64,000 bases of DNA from Megalonaias nervosa (Eukaryota; Mollusca; Bivalvia; Unionida; Unionidae): NCBI GenBank assembly GCA_016617855.1, contig JAECUM010012969.1:28504-92503 (forward strand), in the 5' to 3' direction. A program made the translations under genes and the position numbers. Of the stretch, positions 11,351 through 21,469 are shown in pieces (positions within the stretch are counted from its first letter, which is position 1; the number at the start of each line of letters is the position of its first letter). The notes below the pieces were generated by a model. That model had not been told where the DNA came from, did not search any database, and worked only from the letters and a program-made list of their open reading frames with translations.

Positions 11351-11629
11351 GTGTGTGTAGCTTGTGACTTACACCCTCACTGCCCAGATGTATGTGACTG
11401 GAAAAATTTGGGTTTCGAGGCTTGGAGAAAAGAAGTGGCAAACTATGCCCAAGATTTAAACCTGTGTTTGCCACAGCGTCAGAAGAAGAACCCAACACTG
11501 AGGAAAAACACTCCATTCAGGACAGGACCATCACTGACATGGACATCCCCAAAAGGCCATTCAGGGAGGACTGCTGTGTGTGACTGTACCAAGTGTACAG
11601 CCTCTAAGAACATTACAAACTGTCCCTAG
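11351..11629 (+). CDS. Unrecognised Cys-rich ORF
   Basis: A 92-codon ORF with eleven cysteines in clusters (CVACDLHPHCPDVCDW; CDCTKC; NC near the end), possibly metal-binding. The start ATG at 11351 is inside an open stretch that may begin upstream. It is followed after about 150 bases by a polyadenylation signal (AATAAA at 11777), which would end the transcript. No family is recognised. Confidence 0.35.
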   Translation: MCVACDLHPHCPDVCDWKNLGFEAWRKEVANYAQDLNLCLPQRQKKNPTLRKNTPFRTGPSLTWTSPKGHSGRTAVCDCTKCTASKNITNCP

Positions 11630-11776
11630 AACACCATGCCTTCGTCACCAAAAATGTTGTACAGTGACTTGTTTATATTCCACTTTGATCATTTTGATGT
11701 GTATTTTATCGATATACTTTATTTGACTTGTATGTATTTTTGTCTTTCGTGTTCCATTTTAAAATAATGTTTTTGA

Positions 11777-11782
11777 AATAAA
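11777..11782 (+). terminator. Polyadenylation signal AATAAA
   Basis: AATAAA, 22 bases before the TATA box of the next gene. This tight placement is typical of compact viral-type genomes. Confidence 0.4.
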
Positions 11783-11798
11783 CGTGTCCTGAAAAAAG

Positions 11799-11806
11799 TA
11801 TAAAAA
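11799..11806 (+). promoter_or_regulatory. TATA box (TATAAAAA) before the ATPase gene
   Basis: TATAAAAA, 54 bases before the ATG at 11853. A pyrimidine-rich stretch (CTTGTCTTGTCTGTCTTCG) about 10 bases downstream could hold the start site. Confidence 0.45.
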
Positions 11807-11852
11807 CTCTTGTCTTGTCTGTCTTCGTTTCAAAAGTGACATTCCCTGCACT

Positions 11853-12493
11853 ATGGCTGCCTCTGCTGTCTCTGCTCCACTTCTTCCACTTTCAAAGTCA
11901 TCTACGAAAACTTAGTTTGTGTTAGTTGGGAGGCCTTGTATCTTTGTAATCCCTTTAACATGGTAATTGCTGGACCAAGCAGTTCAGGCAAAACCAAATT
12001 TGTCAAATATCTGATCAAACATAAACATCATTTATCGATCGTCCACCTCAACGTATCGTGTTACAAAGAGTGGCAATTGGCATACAGTCTCTTCCAAGAA
12101 AGTCAAGGCGATTCCATTGTGTTTGTGGAAGGCATTCCTGGCGAAAATGACAGGATTGTGTCTGACCCCAGTAAAACACATCTGATTATCTTCGACGACA
12201 TGTTAGAAGAAGACAAAGAAGAAATTAAACTGTGGTTTATGTGCAAATGGCATCATCGTAATGCCAGTGTCATTTACACTACCCAAAATTTGTTTCAACA
12301 AAATAAAGCCCATCGCACCATCAGTCTCAATGCTCATTACATGGTCTTGTTTAAAAGCCCTAGAGATAAATTGCAAGTGTTAGCCAAACAGTTAGGAACT
12401 CCTTGGCTGACTCATGCATACGACAATGCCACTCAAAACCCTCACACCTATTTACTCGTGGATTTAAAACCCACAACCCCAGATTGTTTGTGA
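11853..12493 (+). pseudogene. FtsK/HerA-type genome-packaging ATPase of the viral-type element
   Basis: This is the motor that would load DNA into capsids. The main frame runs to 12493 and carries Walker A GPSSSGKT (about 11972-11995), Walker B LIIFDDM (about 12181-12201), and the conserved HHRNASVIYTTQNLF and SLNAHYMVLFKSPRD blocks typical of Polinton/adintovirus ATPases. The first upstream ATG (11853, 54 bases after a TATA box) is in another frame, and the ATPase frame is open from about 11860 without an ATG until 11960, so a one-base shift probably separates start and body. A stop at 12491-12493 falls just before the family's usual end. Length (about 200 residues) is close to normal. It is the best-preserved gene of the element. 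Confidence 0.8.
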
Positions 12494-12575
12494 TCTCATA
12501 CCGATCTGTTTCACCATTGGTGCCAATATGGAGGGCCAGTCGTGAACACGACCCCATTGACTTAACAAAGAAATC

Positions 12576-12583
12576 TATAAAAA
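12576..12583 (+). promoter_or_regulatory. TATA box (TATAAAAA) before ORF at 12621
   Basis: TATAAAAA, 45 bases before the ATG at 12621; same arrangement as at 10010 and 11799. Confidence 0.45.
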
Positions 12584-12620
12584 CCTCAGACACTTTTGGT
12601 CTGTCTCACACATCATCAAG

Positions 12621-13372
12621 ATGACATCCCTTCAGTCTCATCATCCAGTCAAATTGATTTGTGCCTTGTACAGCATCAGTCGCGAAAAAATCCACAAATA
12701 CGTGCTCATGTCTCAGAAGCGAGTCTCAAAAAGGTCTTACAATGGTTTATGGTGACAGCTCATCAATTACTACAAGGCATCATTTGCATTCCACTTCAAA
12801 CCAAACACTTTTTTAAGAGAAACAAAGTAGCCTTGACGTAACTGGCAGATCCCTGTACTGACACTCAAACCAAAAAGCAAATCATTTTGAAACATGGACG
12901 TAGCAGTTCTCTAGGAGGTGTCATCATTCACTCCCTCTTAAAATGGGATCCCAATTCCCCCAAAGTCATACCCAAGAAAAAAGTCACTCCCCAACACAAA
13001 GGTATCCAGAATAAAAAGAGCAGTGGTGTCAATACCAGGTCACAACCTCAGAAAAAGAAAAGTCCTCAGAAAAGACCTCAGAAAACGGCTTCTACCTGCA
13101 AGAGAGGCACTTCGGTCAGAATGCAACCTTACATCCCCAAGCCACGACCTACAGTGACGGTGACCGCGTCTCCAGTAGCCTCAGGTTCTTCCACTTCTCC
13201 GTTGCTGGTGACGCCAGCCAAATCCAATTTGACACCCGTTCTGCCCCATTTGATGAAAAAACAGAAACCCGTATCTCCAGGAACTTCTTCTCCAGTGGTG
13301 ACATCCTCCACCTCTTTAGCTGCTGCGGCAGCTGCTTACAAAGTACCTGCTCCCAAAATCAAAAGTCCATGA
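12621..13372 (+). pseudogene. Basic virion-core-type protein (broken)
   Basis: The segment from the ATG at 12621 changes frame at least twice before the long frame 12887-13372. The first part is helical and basic. Around 12840-12950 there is a Lys-rich stretch followed by a Gly-Leu turn (SSSLGGVIIHSLL), a layout I associate with a small structural protein conserved in adinto-like elements. The second part (12887-13372, 161 codons) is a Lys/Pro/Ser-rich DNA-binding-like tail with repeats such as PQKKKSPQKRPQK, then an Ala run. A nucleic-acid-condensing core protein is the likely role (inference from composition and place after the ATPase). Confidence 0.45.
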
Positions 13373-13585
13373 GAGATCGGGCATGTTACAGAGTTTACTG
13401 GATTTATCCAAGCAAGAACTGTCCCAATTTAACCCATTGCAAACCGCCCCATGACATGTGATGCCTGTCATCAAGTTGATACGACGTAAAGACAATCAAT
13501 GGCGACGCATTCCACTATAAAAAAGGCTTGGGGCAAAGGATGGGTATCAGTGTTACTGTGTTTTTGTGCTCCTGAATGCCAAAAG

Positions 13586-13828
13586 ATGTCCCCTAAAAGA
13601 AGTGCACACAACCACCATCGTCATTCTCCTGTCCAAAAAGGAAAAGGAAAAAGAAAAGGACAATCTTGTCATTTAACCCGGCATCCGAAAAAAATGCTTA
13701 GCCAAGCATCGATATCTACTCCTGAAAAGACCACATCATCCAAAGAAAAAGAGGAGCAACCAAAGAGGAGGATTATTTTGCGATATAGTAAAAGAGGTTG
13801 TCAAAAAGTCTGGTCTAAAACTCTTTGA
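13586..13828 (+). CDS. Small Lys/Arg/His-rich basic protein
   Basis: Of the frame open from 13499, the ATG at 13586 is a plausible start: the product opens MSPKRSAHNHHRHS and is strongly basic (GKGKRKGQ, EEQPKRRIILRY), 80 residues. A TATAAAAAA sequence lies at 13516-13524. Another ORF opening with MSPPRSHPS begins about 340 bases downstream after a similar leader, so the two may be a duplicated pair. Presumed core or packaging protein; not recognised by family. Confidence 0.4.
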   Translation: MSPKRSAHNHHRHSPVQKGKGKRKGQSCHLTRHPKKMLSQASISTPEKTTSSKEKEEQPKRRIILRYSKRGCQKVWSKTL

Positions 13829-13928
13829 CCTACTCCAAAAATACACCCACAAAAAATAAGATAAAAGGACATGTGCCAAGTCATTGACGTCGGTGTATTT
13901 TGTGTGTGCCCCAGAACAAACATAGATG

Positions 13929-14116
13929 TCACCCCCCAGAAGCCATCCCTCTTCAACTCCCAAAGGAAAGAAAAAGAAATAACTGCCTCCTTGTTTAGCC
14001 GAACATTGGGATGTGTTGTCCGTCCTGTCCAAAGTACCTACACTAATGCAAAAACAAATCATTCAAACTCCCTCCAAAGATGTCATCGATACCGTGTGCC
14101 AATGTATTTCATATAA
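13929..14116 (+). pseudogene. Partial small structural-type protein
   Basis: A short basic opening (MSPPRSHPS) followed, after a frame change, by a helical stretch with EHWDVLSVLSKV and a final CQCISYN. This resembles the N-terminal helices of the small adinto-type structural protein partly seen at 12621. The piece ends at about 14116, the last coding signal of the element. Confidence 0.3.
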
Positions 14117-14282
14117 TCACAATCATAGAGACACTAAATAAAAAAGATATCAAATTTCTGTTTTTCAAAATTCAATGATATGTAAAGTGCAGTCTTAGAT
14201 AAATGCAGATTTATTTTATTCTCAATAATTCAGTGGAAGTTTGAAGGTGAAGCAAGTGCCATTAGTTTTTATCTTTGCATAA

Positions 14283-15035
14283 TAATAATAATAATGACTT
14301 TATTTAAAGAGGGTAACACAATTAGCTATGAATTAATCTATCATGAGGCCCTCATGCAAAGGAATTTATTTATTTTAGCTGCATCTCTGAAGTCACTGGA
14401 TATATTGGGTTTGGAAGAAGGAAACAGAGTGGGCATTTCTAATCTCCACTGGAATACTATTCCAGACCAAAGTTCCAGAGTATTGGAAACTTTTTTAAAA
14501 ATAATTTCTTATTTGGTTTGGGAATTTTATACTGTTTGTTTGACACAGATCGCAGGTGAGGAGTATTACCAGGTAGCCTATACTGGACTAGTGATTGTAA
14601 GTATTCAGGAGCACTATTATTGGATATCCTGTACATTAATTTGGCTTTTCTCAAATGGATTCAGTCTTTAATAAGTAACATTTTTAACTTACCAGCTAAA
14701 TTTTCCTTGCTTTGTTTCTGGATTGATATTAGCTTAAATGCTCTTTTTTGAAGATGTGCTAGCTTTGCTATGTTTTTATCATTTGAATTACCCCATACTG
14801 TATTAATGTAGTCTAAATATGGTTGTATGTAAATGTTATAAAATAGTTTGTATACCTTGTGCATTTAAGTGACCTATGTTAAAACCTTTAGTATTTAGTT
14901 TCATATTAATTATATGTATGTCATCATGCAATGGGGTACTCACCGAGATTGTCTCAATACTACTTTTATCATTCTGACATCCTATTTTCATACTTAAATA
15001 TATTAGCGTCTTCAAAGTCACATACAGCATTATTA
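14283..15035 (-). mobile_element. Internally deleted CR1/L2-group non-LTR copy
   Basis: On the minus strand the first 160 bases (15030 to about 14868) match the start of the endonuclease ORF at 4014 almost residue for residue (CQNDKSS, ISVSTPLH, NTKGFNIGHLN). The next bases jump directly into the C-terminus of the same ORF2 (QPYLDYINTVWGNSND, then a WNxGLE-type end). The intervening endonuclease core and whole RT are gone. The 3' end has AATAAAG followed by a short (ATT)n tail at 14282-14294. It is a non-autonomous deletion derivative of the 2160-6218 family and supplies the 3' end that copy lacks. Confidence 0.75.
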
Positions 15036-16558
15036 GAGACTGCTGTTATTATTGTTCAAACCTTCTCTCTGATTGAAAATGTTCTTTCTCCATCTGAATT
15101 GCTGTGGGGAAGTGCTGAACAAACAATGGTCATACCAATTAGAATGTCAGATGATTAACTGAAGGCAGATGACTGTTGCCCATGACAATATGTCTGCATT
15201 AATTGCAAAGGATATAAAGCACCACACCCACCTCAACCCTAGTCTTTGCAGTTGGCCCATATTTGCTGAATTACAGCTGCATTTCAACAATTTGACTTAA
15301 AAATTGAATCGTACACAAAAACTATTTAAATAGCCACAAAAAAAAAAATCAGCTAAAATTTACATTTTATATATGGAATAAAAGTCACTTATGATTTTTA
15401 ACTATACTCAAAACTCCAACAATGCTGAGTAAATGCAAAGAGACTGATCAAAGTGTGGTATCAGATTCTGTCATAACCAACTATAGCCAAATCAGTTTTA
15501 AAATTTGTACGTTTACTTCAATAAGGAAACTACTTTCAGAATGTAAAATACTTCTACATGATGACGACTTTCAAATCATTAACAACATCAATTTGAAACA
15601 ATTTATTTTGATCTGCAATACTTTTAAATTCAACCACATAACGACTGGAGATACCTAATGGGCAAAACAAGTACCTGATCGATAATGGTCTAGACAAACA
15701 TCTAACAATACATTGTAGGTTTACGGTGCCTACATCAGATGTTGCCTTAGCTGCTTACAAATGTAAATACAAGTAAGGGACTGGTATTGTTGAATACTGG
15801 GGAACACTCTCAGATGAAGAGATGAATTATCTGACAAAAAAAACCTACAGGTTCAGTATGCTTCTTTCAACAATATATTATGGTCAGACAGATGGAATAT
15901 CTAGACTGGATCAAAGTATGATAATATGTAATATACTGGGTGCTCAGGTTCAAAACATGACACTATTACGAATTCTGTTATAACTGGATCTGACGGTGCT
16001 AAAGAACTGATGGAGTTACTAATTCTAGGACAGCAAGGTTAAGACAAGAGTAAACAACATGGTAAAATTCCAACAATATGTAACATATTCAAAAGTGAAT
16101 TTGAACTTCACTGTTTTATATGACAGTATCTTTTTGTTACCTGGTGACATGATTATGAAAACTTGCAGCATAGTTAAGTACAGCAATATTTTACAAAACT
16201 CAAATGACTTGTTTGGATTGGGGTTAAACCCTGCCATCAATACTAAAATGTGTTGCCTCCAATTTGCAGAATGAATATGAATAAACATAATTGAGTCTTG
16301 CAGTTATGAAACAATGAAATCTCCTCTGTAACAACATCAAATGGTGTCCATCCTTCAGTATGTAAGTATGCAGCAGTGTTTACGGCACCTCAGCACAAAA
16401 AGTGGCTTCACAATGCCAACAAACTGTTAAGTTAAAAAAAATATAAAACTTACCCGGTTTTGAAAGACTTCTTTTTTAATGTACCAGGACTATCGTAGAT
16501 CATGGTTTGTGGCATTCAATTACTTCCATCGCTCCATATTGATTTCATCCTGGCATGT
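15036..16558. other. No gene recognised
   Basis: AT-rich sequence with only short ORFs (15422-15658 plus, 16025-16288 minus), neither with a recognisable domain. If the Ig gene continues past its exon at 16627, the following exon is either outside the window or too diverged to see. Confidence 0.4.
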
Positions 16559-16567
16559 GATAGATAA

Positions 16568-16609
<42 letters not shown>
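16559..16609. repeat. (TAGA)n microsatellite
   Basis: About twelve near-perfect TAGA units, ending 18 bases before the splice donor side of the Ig exon at 16627. Confidence 0.95.
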
Positions 16610-16626
16610 CTTGTGAAACAAATTAC

Positions 16627-16962
16627 CTGAGACAATAAAGTCAAAATGCCAAGACACGGTGTCTATATCATTGGAAAGTTGCAGTGTGTAGTTGCCAAAA
16701 TCAATGTCTTTCACATTTCTCAAGTAGAGTACTGCCACATGTCCAGGTATCGTCACTTTCTTCATGTAGAACATCATGGTGATATTTGAAGGTTGGATGT
16801 AAATGGAAATATCTGATGTATTGGAAATTTCAGATGAAGCCAACTGCTTAATAAACTTTACTGTCTTTATAGAAGGGTAACTGAAAAACTGGATCTCTAT
16901 ACTTATTGATTTGTTAGTTTCTCCTGCAAATGTTGATTGTGTTTTGCCAACAAATGGAAGTC
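16627..16962 (-). CDS. Exon of Ig-superfamily gene: Ig-like domain without the canonical cysteines
   Basis: A 336-base exon, phase 1 at both ends, preceded by a pyrimidine-rich acceptor (TTTAATTTCAG) and followed by a GTAATT donor (TCAG/GTAATT). The translation starts LPFVGKTQSTFAGETNK and has the late-strand signature DFGNYTLQLSND near its end, where an Ig domain usually has D-x-G-x-Y-x-C. No Cys is present at either disulphide position, as in some membrane-proximal Ig-like domains. It is read in the same direction and phase as the exons at 44385, 50388 and 60938, and is the last one visible. The 27.4-kb intron before it is full of retroelements. Confidence 0.65.
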
Positions 16963-18284
16963 CTGAAATTAAAGTGGAAAATGGTAGTAAGTAGAATCAA
17001 TATGTTCTAACAAGACTGGAACAAAACTCACAAAGAAAGCTTCAGCAAATGGACTGAGTAGACTGTAAACTATACACAAACGTGATGGCTTGCACTGGTA
17101 AAAAAGCCAAGTTCAGGATGCTTGCTTCCAAACTTTAACAAAACTGCTTTTCTAAATTGTATTCACATCTGACTCTCTCAGTATGATAATTTCAAATTGT
17201 GTATGACTTTGGAATATGGTATTTTATGAACAAATGTTAGTGTTCTTGCAAAATGCATGCCCTCCCACCCCCCTGTCTCATCTTGTATTCTGTTACCTCT
17301 CTAAAGACTGACCAGTCATGTGGCCTAAGGGTACCATGGGTTCAATGAAATTATCATGAAACTTCAACTTGATTAAGTATCATTTGATTTTCCAATTACA
17401 TTTAAACTGTGGATAAGTCATGTGTGTAATTGGTGGAATACCAGATAACTGTTTTGGAAACTTTTACCATAATTTATATAATTGATTCTTGCCAACCCCT
17501 TGCACAGCACAAGTGCAAACAAGTGGACACAAAGCGTAATCTGAGCATAAAGTGTAATCTACATATTATTACATACAAAGGGCTTAAACCAAGTAACAAA
17601 GAAAGGCAAAACCTAACAAGCATTCTATAATTCAAAATATAAATTTATTTCCCTAAAATATAAAGTCAAAGAAAGTAAAAGAATTAAAAATAGCTTACAG
17701 TATGTATGAATTCCAACAATTTCCTAAATGTACTATCAATTTCACAGTAATCCAGAAATGTTCCAAAATTATTCAAAATGAAAGGTTCTAATCTGCTTAT
17801 GTGCTGGTGCCAAAGAAACACTGTTCTAGTATCCCAAAGTTTTACTTCAAGGTAAATCCAATGAAAGTTGAACATCACCAATTTATGTCCTTCAGTGTTT
17901 TACAGTAATCCAACAAAAAAAAATATCCAAGTTACTGAATATTTCATGGTATTCCGACAAAATTAATACATATACAGGTCAATGAATGGTTCACCATAAT
18001 CAGTAAGGTACTGTCTGTTTAGCATAAATGTTTCAGCTCTGCAATTTCAACAAACAATACATAAATAAATCTAATTCCCTCGTACTCGCACAAGAATGAA
18101 TTATAATTGTAGACTTAGAATGCTGTGCTTCAGTTCCTTTATGTAGCCACTTTATGCACACATAAACAAATCTGAATTACTAACAAAGATTCCCAAACAT
18201 TTAAATTATTTTATATTGTGAAATATCCCAACAGCCAACACCTGACATAGTTTTATAATTTAACCAATCTGCAGCTAAGGCAGT
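16963..18284. other. Intron; no gene recognised
   Basis: AT-rich. A stretch at about 17636-17890 shares short words with LTR family A (ATTTATTTCCCTA, CTTACAGTAT) in the same orientation as its minus-strand copies, but the match is too poor to call. Confidence 0.3.
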
Positions 18285-18670
18285 CATGACATATCTTGAG
18301 TACAGATTTTCTCCTAGGATCATGTGATGATATCCTAACCTGCATCGTTAGAGGGAACACATTACTTGAAGCAGAAACTGCAAGGACTAAAGCCAGATTT
18401 TTAAAAATCTGCACCAGTCGTGCTAATTCTCACAATTTTGACCCCCATCTTATCATCAGTCCGTCCAGGAATGGGATCAAAATACACCAGAATTTCATCT
18501 ATGTTAATGATCATATTGTCAGCGAAATCTTCGTCTCTTCTGGACTTCACAAATTCATCAAATGATTTTATTTTCTCCAAATCTTCTGGGCAATGCTGGG
18601 TCGTTCATGTCCGTGCATGAAGCACTATATTGTGTCACTTTAAAAATTGTTCCATTGTTTTATTTCCAAA
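18285..18670 (-). pseudogene. pogo/Tigger-type DDE transposase fragment
   Basis: Minus-strand translation gives the region around the first catalytic Asp of Tc1/mariner-pogo transposases. It has a helical block (LEKIKSFDEFVKSRR), then the pattern INIDEILVYFD, then GVKIVRISTTG, which corresponds to the family's N-x-DE-x-P-x-x-F-D and K-x-V-x-I-x-T-T-G motifs. After a frame change near 18395 it continues as LALVLAVSASSNV, matching the following beta strand. Only about 120 residues remain, without the HTH domains or the C-terminal Asp. It could derive from an autonomous relative of the Tigger-like element at 6767, but sequence similarity between the two was not tested. Confidence 0.6.
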
Positions 18671-18774
18671 ATTCCTGTGAATACCGGTGGAAAGGAACCA
18701 AAAAAGTTAGCTTCCTTATCTTGGTAGTTTTTGTATATTAAAAAAAAAAAAAAAATCAGCACACTTAAAAGAAT

Positions 18775-18960
18775 CCAAAGTCGACTTCCGAGGTCGGCTT
18801 CCTTAGTAATAACATAACCTTTGTATTGATATCCTTGCAAAAAGGAAAAAAGCTTCAAAGTAGTCAAAGCCAGCTTCCAAGGTCAGATTCCTCTGCAATA
18901 AAAATAACCTTTGTCTTTGATGTCCTGTCGGTAAATTCAGAAAATGAGTTTACTGCTCAC
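18775..18960. repeat. Short imperfect tandem duplication
   Basis: Two copies about 85-90 bases apart share CAAAG(T/C)C(G/A), CTTCC(G/A)AGGTC and ATAACCTTTGT (near 18776-18823 and 18864-18915). Origin not recognised; it lies just upstream (minus sense) of the transposase relic and may belong to it. Confidence 0.5.
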
Positions 18961-19805
18961 TGCCAGTTGTGTTTATTCATCACCCTGGCTTCTATCTACT
19001 TGGCATCTGTAGTTATAATTAATACAAATGGGCATTGATGTCTGCAAGTAAACAGTATACATAACAATAACTTGCTTTTAATGTAACTCATGCTAGTGAA
19101 CAGATTGTCACTTGCAGTCAAGTGAATGTATTTTCAAATAATGATTTTTGCTTGCGACATGGATATAATTCAGTCTTGGTTATTTTGCACCTAACACCAT
19201 GACATACGTGAATGACAGTTGTCTTCAAGCGATTGGTTGCTTATTTTCCTCTCATTTGCAATTTTGTTGGATCCAGTTTTCAGTCGGATAACATATTCAA
19301 ACCTTTGAGTACAACCAAACATGACCTGTTTCTCATTGTTCATGTCAATGATCAACAGTCATGCATTCTCACACATAAGCGATGCACGCTACAGTATGGA
19401 AGCCTACGATACATATACGCAGTTCGTGGATATATTTTATTCTTTAATAGGTGTTTAATGCAATTAAATGATGTTTACACAAAGAATGGATTCCAGTCAA
19501 GGCCCATTATGTGGGTTAGTTCAAAGTCAGTTCAGTGGACACGCGCACTAGTTGGATTGGCTATCAGCTAATCAGAGACAAGGGTCTGCTGTGCTGAGGC
19601 AGCTGACACTGGTCATTCACTTTACAAGTGATCAGCGTTGAGAGTGGACAGTTTGTTTCGTATTATGTTCTCTTCTTGGTTCACGAACTGTTTACTGTTG
19701 GAACTTGTCATTCATTCAGGACTCAGTCATAACCTATACTGCAAATATGCTGATCTAGTTCGAATTCCTAGGCATGACGCTAGAATTTGATTTATTGGGA
19801 TTACA
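18961..19805. other. No gene; probably includes the left terminus of the DIRS-like element
   Basis: Only a 119-codon ORF without known domain (19212-19571). The left end of the retroelement that starts coding at 19806 must fall here or earlier, but I could not match it to the right end by eye. Confidence 0.3.
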
Positions 19806-21446
19806 GTGCAACAACAACTGTCCACACGCCAGTCGTTAAAGTGGATGTCGTGTAGCATCTTCTGCTGCAAAAACCTATTGTTCTGCCGAGCAATTGCTAA
19901 GTTGGAAAACCTATTTGCCGTGTGTATATCACCCTATTCTTCTGCGGGCAATTGTAGACTTTGGTATATCATGGAAAAACCGCAGCAGCTTTCCTCTTCT
20001 CATGGGTGCCGCAGTCGTAGAGCAAAAAAAACCAGACAACAATGGGATGCTCAGTCGCCCAAAAATTGGTCAGTGGGGAAACTTCTTAAAAAAATATGTG
20101 AAATTAACATTATTGTGCCGGCTTCGCTAAAGAAGGCTCAACATGTGCAGATCTATGAAGAAAATTTGAAGCTAATTCAAGATGGAGCCGTTAGGCCCCT
20201 GGATTCTGACTCACCCGCACGGGAGGGTTTGCAGCAGCTCAGGATGACGTCAGTACCCACAGAATTGCCCTCTTACCTAGACGAGACTGGGCATGGTATT
20301 TCTGCAGCTAATTCAGTACATCCATCGGTACGCTCAGCTTCGAGAACCAGTCAACGTAGTGCGCAGCCACGAGCAATAGGAATACCTTGTTTCGTGCCCA
20401 CGGTAAGGGGAGCTCCTAACACCGGAGACATTTATCAACAACAACAACTAATACACCATGTTCCTGAGAAGGATACCGTTCTATTGGAAGCAGTATCATC
20501 TCTCCAAGCGGCTGTGATAAAAATGCAAACGCAGTTAAATATGTCCAACAATACATGATATCCGTGTACTGAGACACAGGCGCATACCCTCGCAACAGCG
20601 ATGTCGGCCACGGAAACCAGGTCTGGCATCACCGAGTTTTCTGACCATGGCGTGCCTATTTCTACGCTACCAGATATTGACCCCGTCAGCTCACAATTGC
20701 GGAAAGAGATTATTGCAGGTAAATACGTGAATTTATCTTTACTTCTCATGCCACATGAATTTGAAGATCAAACATCCATTCAGTCAGGTCAATGGGGCAT
20801 GAAGTTGGTGGGAAAGTTTCCTGGTCAAATTTCTAATAGTACACAAGTCTGCGACCATAGGCTGTCTAAGAACTTGACTATTAGCGAGTTCATACTAGCG
20901 TTTAGTCGGTATAAGGCGATTATGTGTGATGCCTTCCCTTCCAGAACTCGAGAATTGGATCTATATCAGAAAGAGATGATAAAAATGCATGCCCTAACAA
21001 AAGGAAGCCCAGCTTTTTATGAGTACCACAAAGAGTTTGCACGAAAAGCAGCCATTTACTGCAGCACCATGAACATTAAAGTAGATTGGAGTAGAATCGA
21101 TCCCAAGCTACAAACATATGTCTTGTCTGCTTACAAAGTTGTTCCATGCCATCATTGCCGGAGTTTTGCTCACGATTCAGACTTCTGTCATCTCGCTGCG
21201 CAGACAGCAATTAGTCAACCAAGACAAAGTCCATCAGTGAATAGTCAGATTACAGTAGATAGACAAGGTCGGAGAAGGATATTACACTTAGGAAAAGAAA
21301 TATGTAATAATTTCAATGGAACAAATGGCTGTTTCCGAGCAAATTGTAGTAATGCGCACGTGTGCTTGACTTGCAAAAAAACACATCCACAGCTCAAGTG
21401 CAACCTGATGGCAAAGCAAGTGCTGCCACCTTCAAAACCTCAATGA
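19806..21446 (+). pseudogene. Gag of the DIRS-like element (one in-frame stop)
   Basis: One reading frame of 547 codons is interrupted by TGA at 20556-20558; the pieces 19806-20558 and 20601-21446 are in the same frame. The first ATG that looks like a real start is 19971 (MEKPQQLSSS). The N-terminal part has a basic helical SAP-like segment (WSVGKLLKKICEINI), the middle is Ser/Pro-rich and disordered, and the second piece has a helical capsid-like region. The C-terminus carries Cys/His fingers: C-x8-C-x4-C-x3-H, then CLTCKKTHPQLKC. The product would coat the RNA. The TGA may come from CGA by CpG deamination. Confidence 0.75.
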
Positions 21447-21469
21447 CTAAATCAGGATATAGCATTAGA

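Larger units (their letters stand above)
9142..14116 (+). mobile_element. Right half of a Polinton/Maverick-adintovirus-like element, decayed
   Basis: Five kilobases with one coding direction and small spacers carry, in order, a family-B DNA polymerase C-terminus, two BIR-domain ORFs, unrecognised ORFs, an FtsK/HerA-type packaging ATPase and small Lys/Pro-rich basic proteins. A protein-primed polymerase plus the packaging ATPase is the diagnostic pair of Polintons and adintoviruses. Integrase, capsid and protease genes are not visible; the left side is lost at the CA tract and no right terminal repeat was found. Base composition is less AT-rich than the flanks. Each recognisable gene has at least one frameshift, stop or doubtful start, so this is a fossil. 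Confidence 0.75.

Noticed and set aside
17636..17890. Possible LTR of family A or a relative
   Set aside because: Only a few short words match; too diverged to support.
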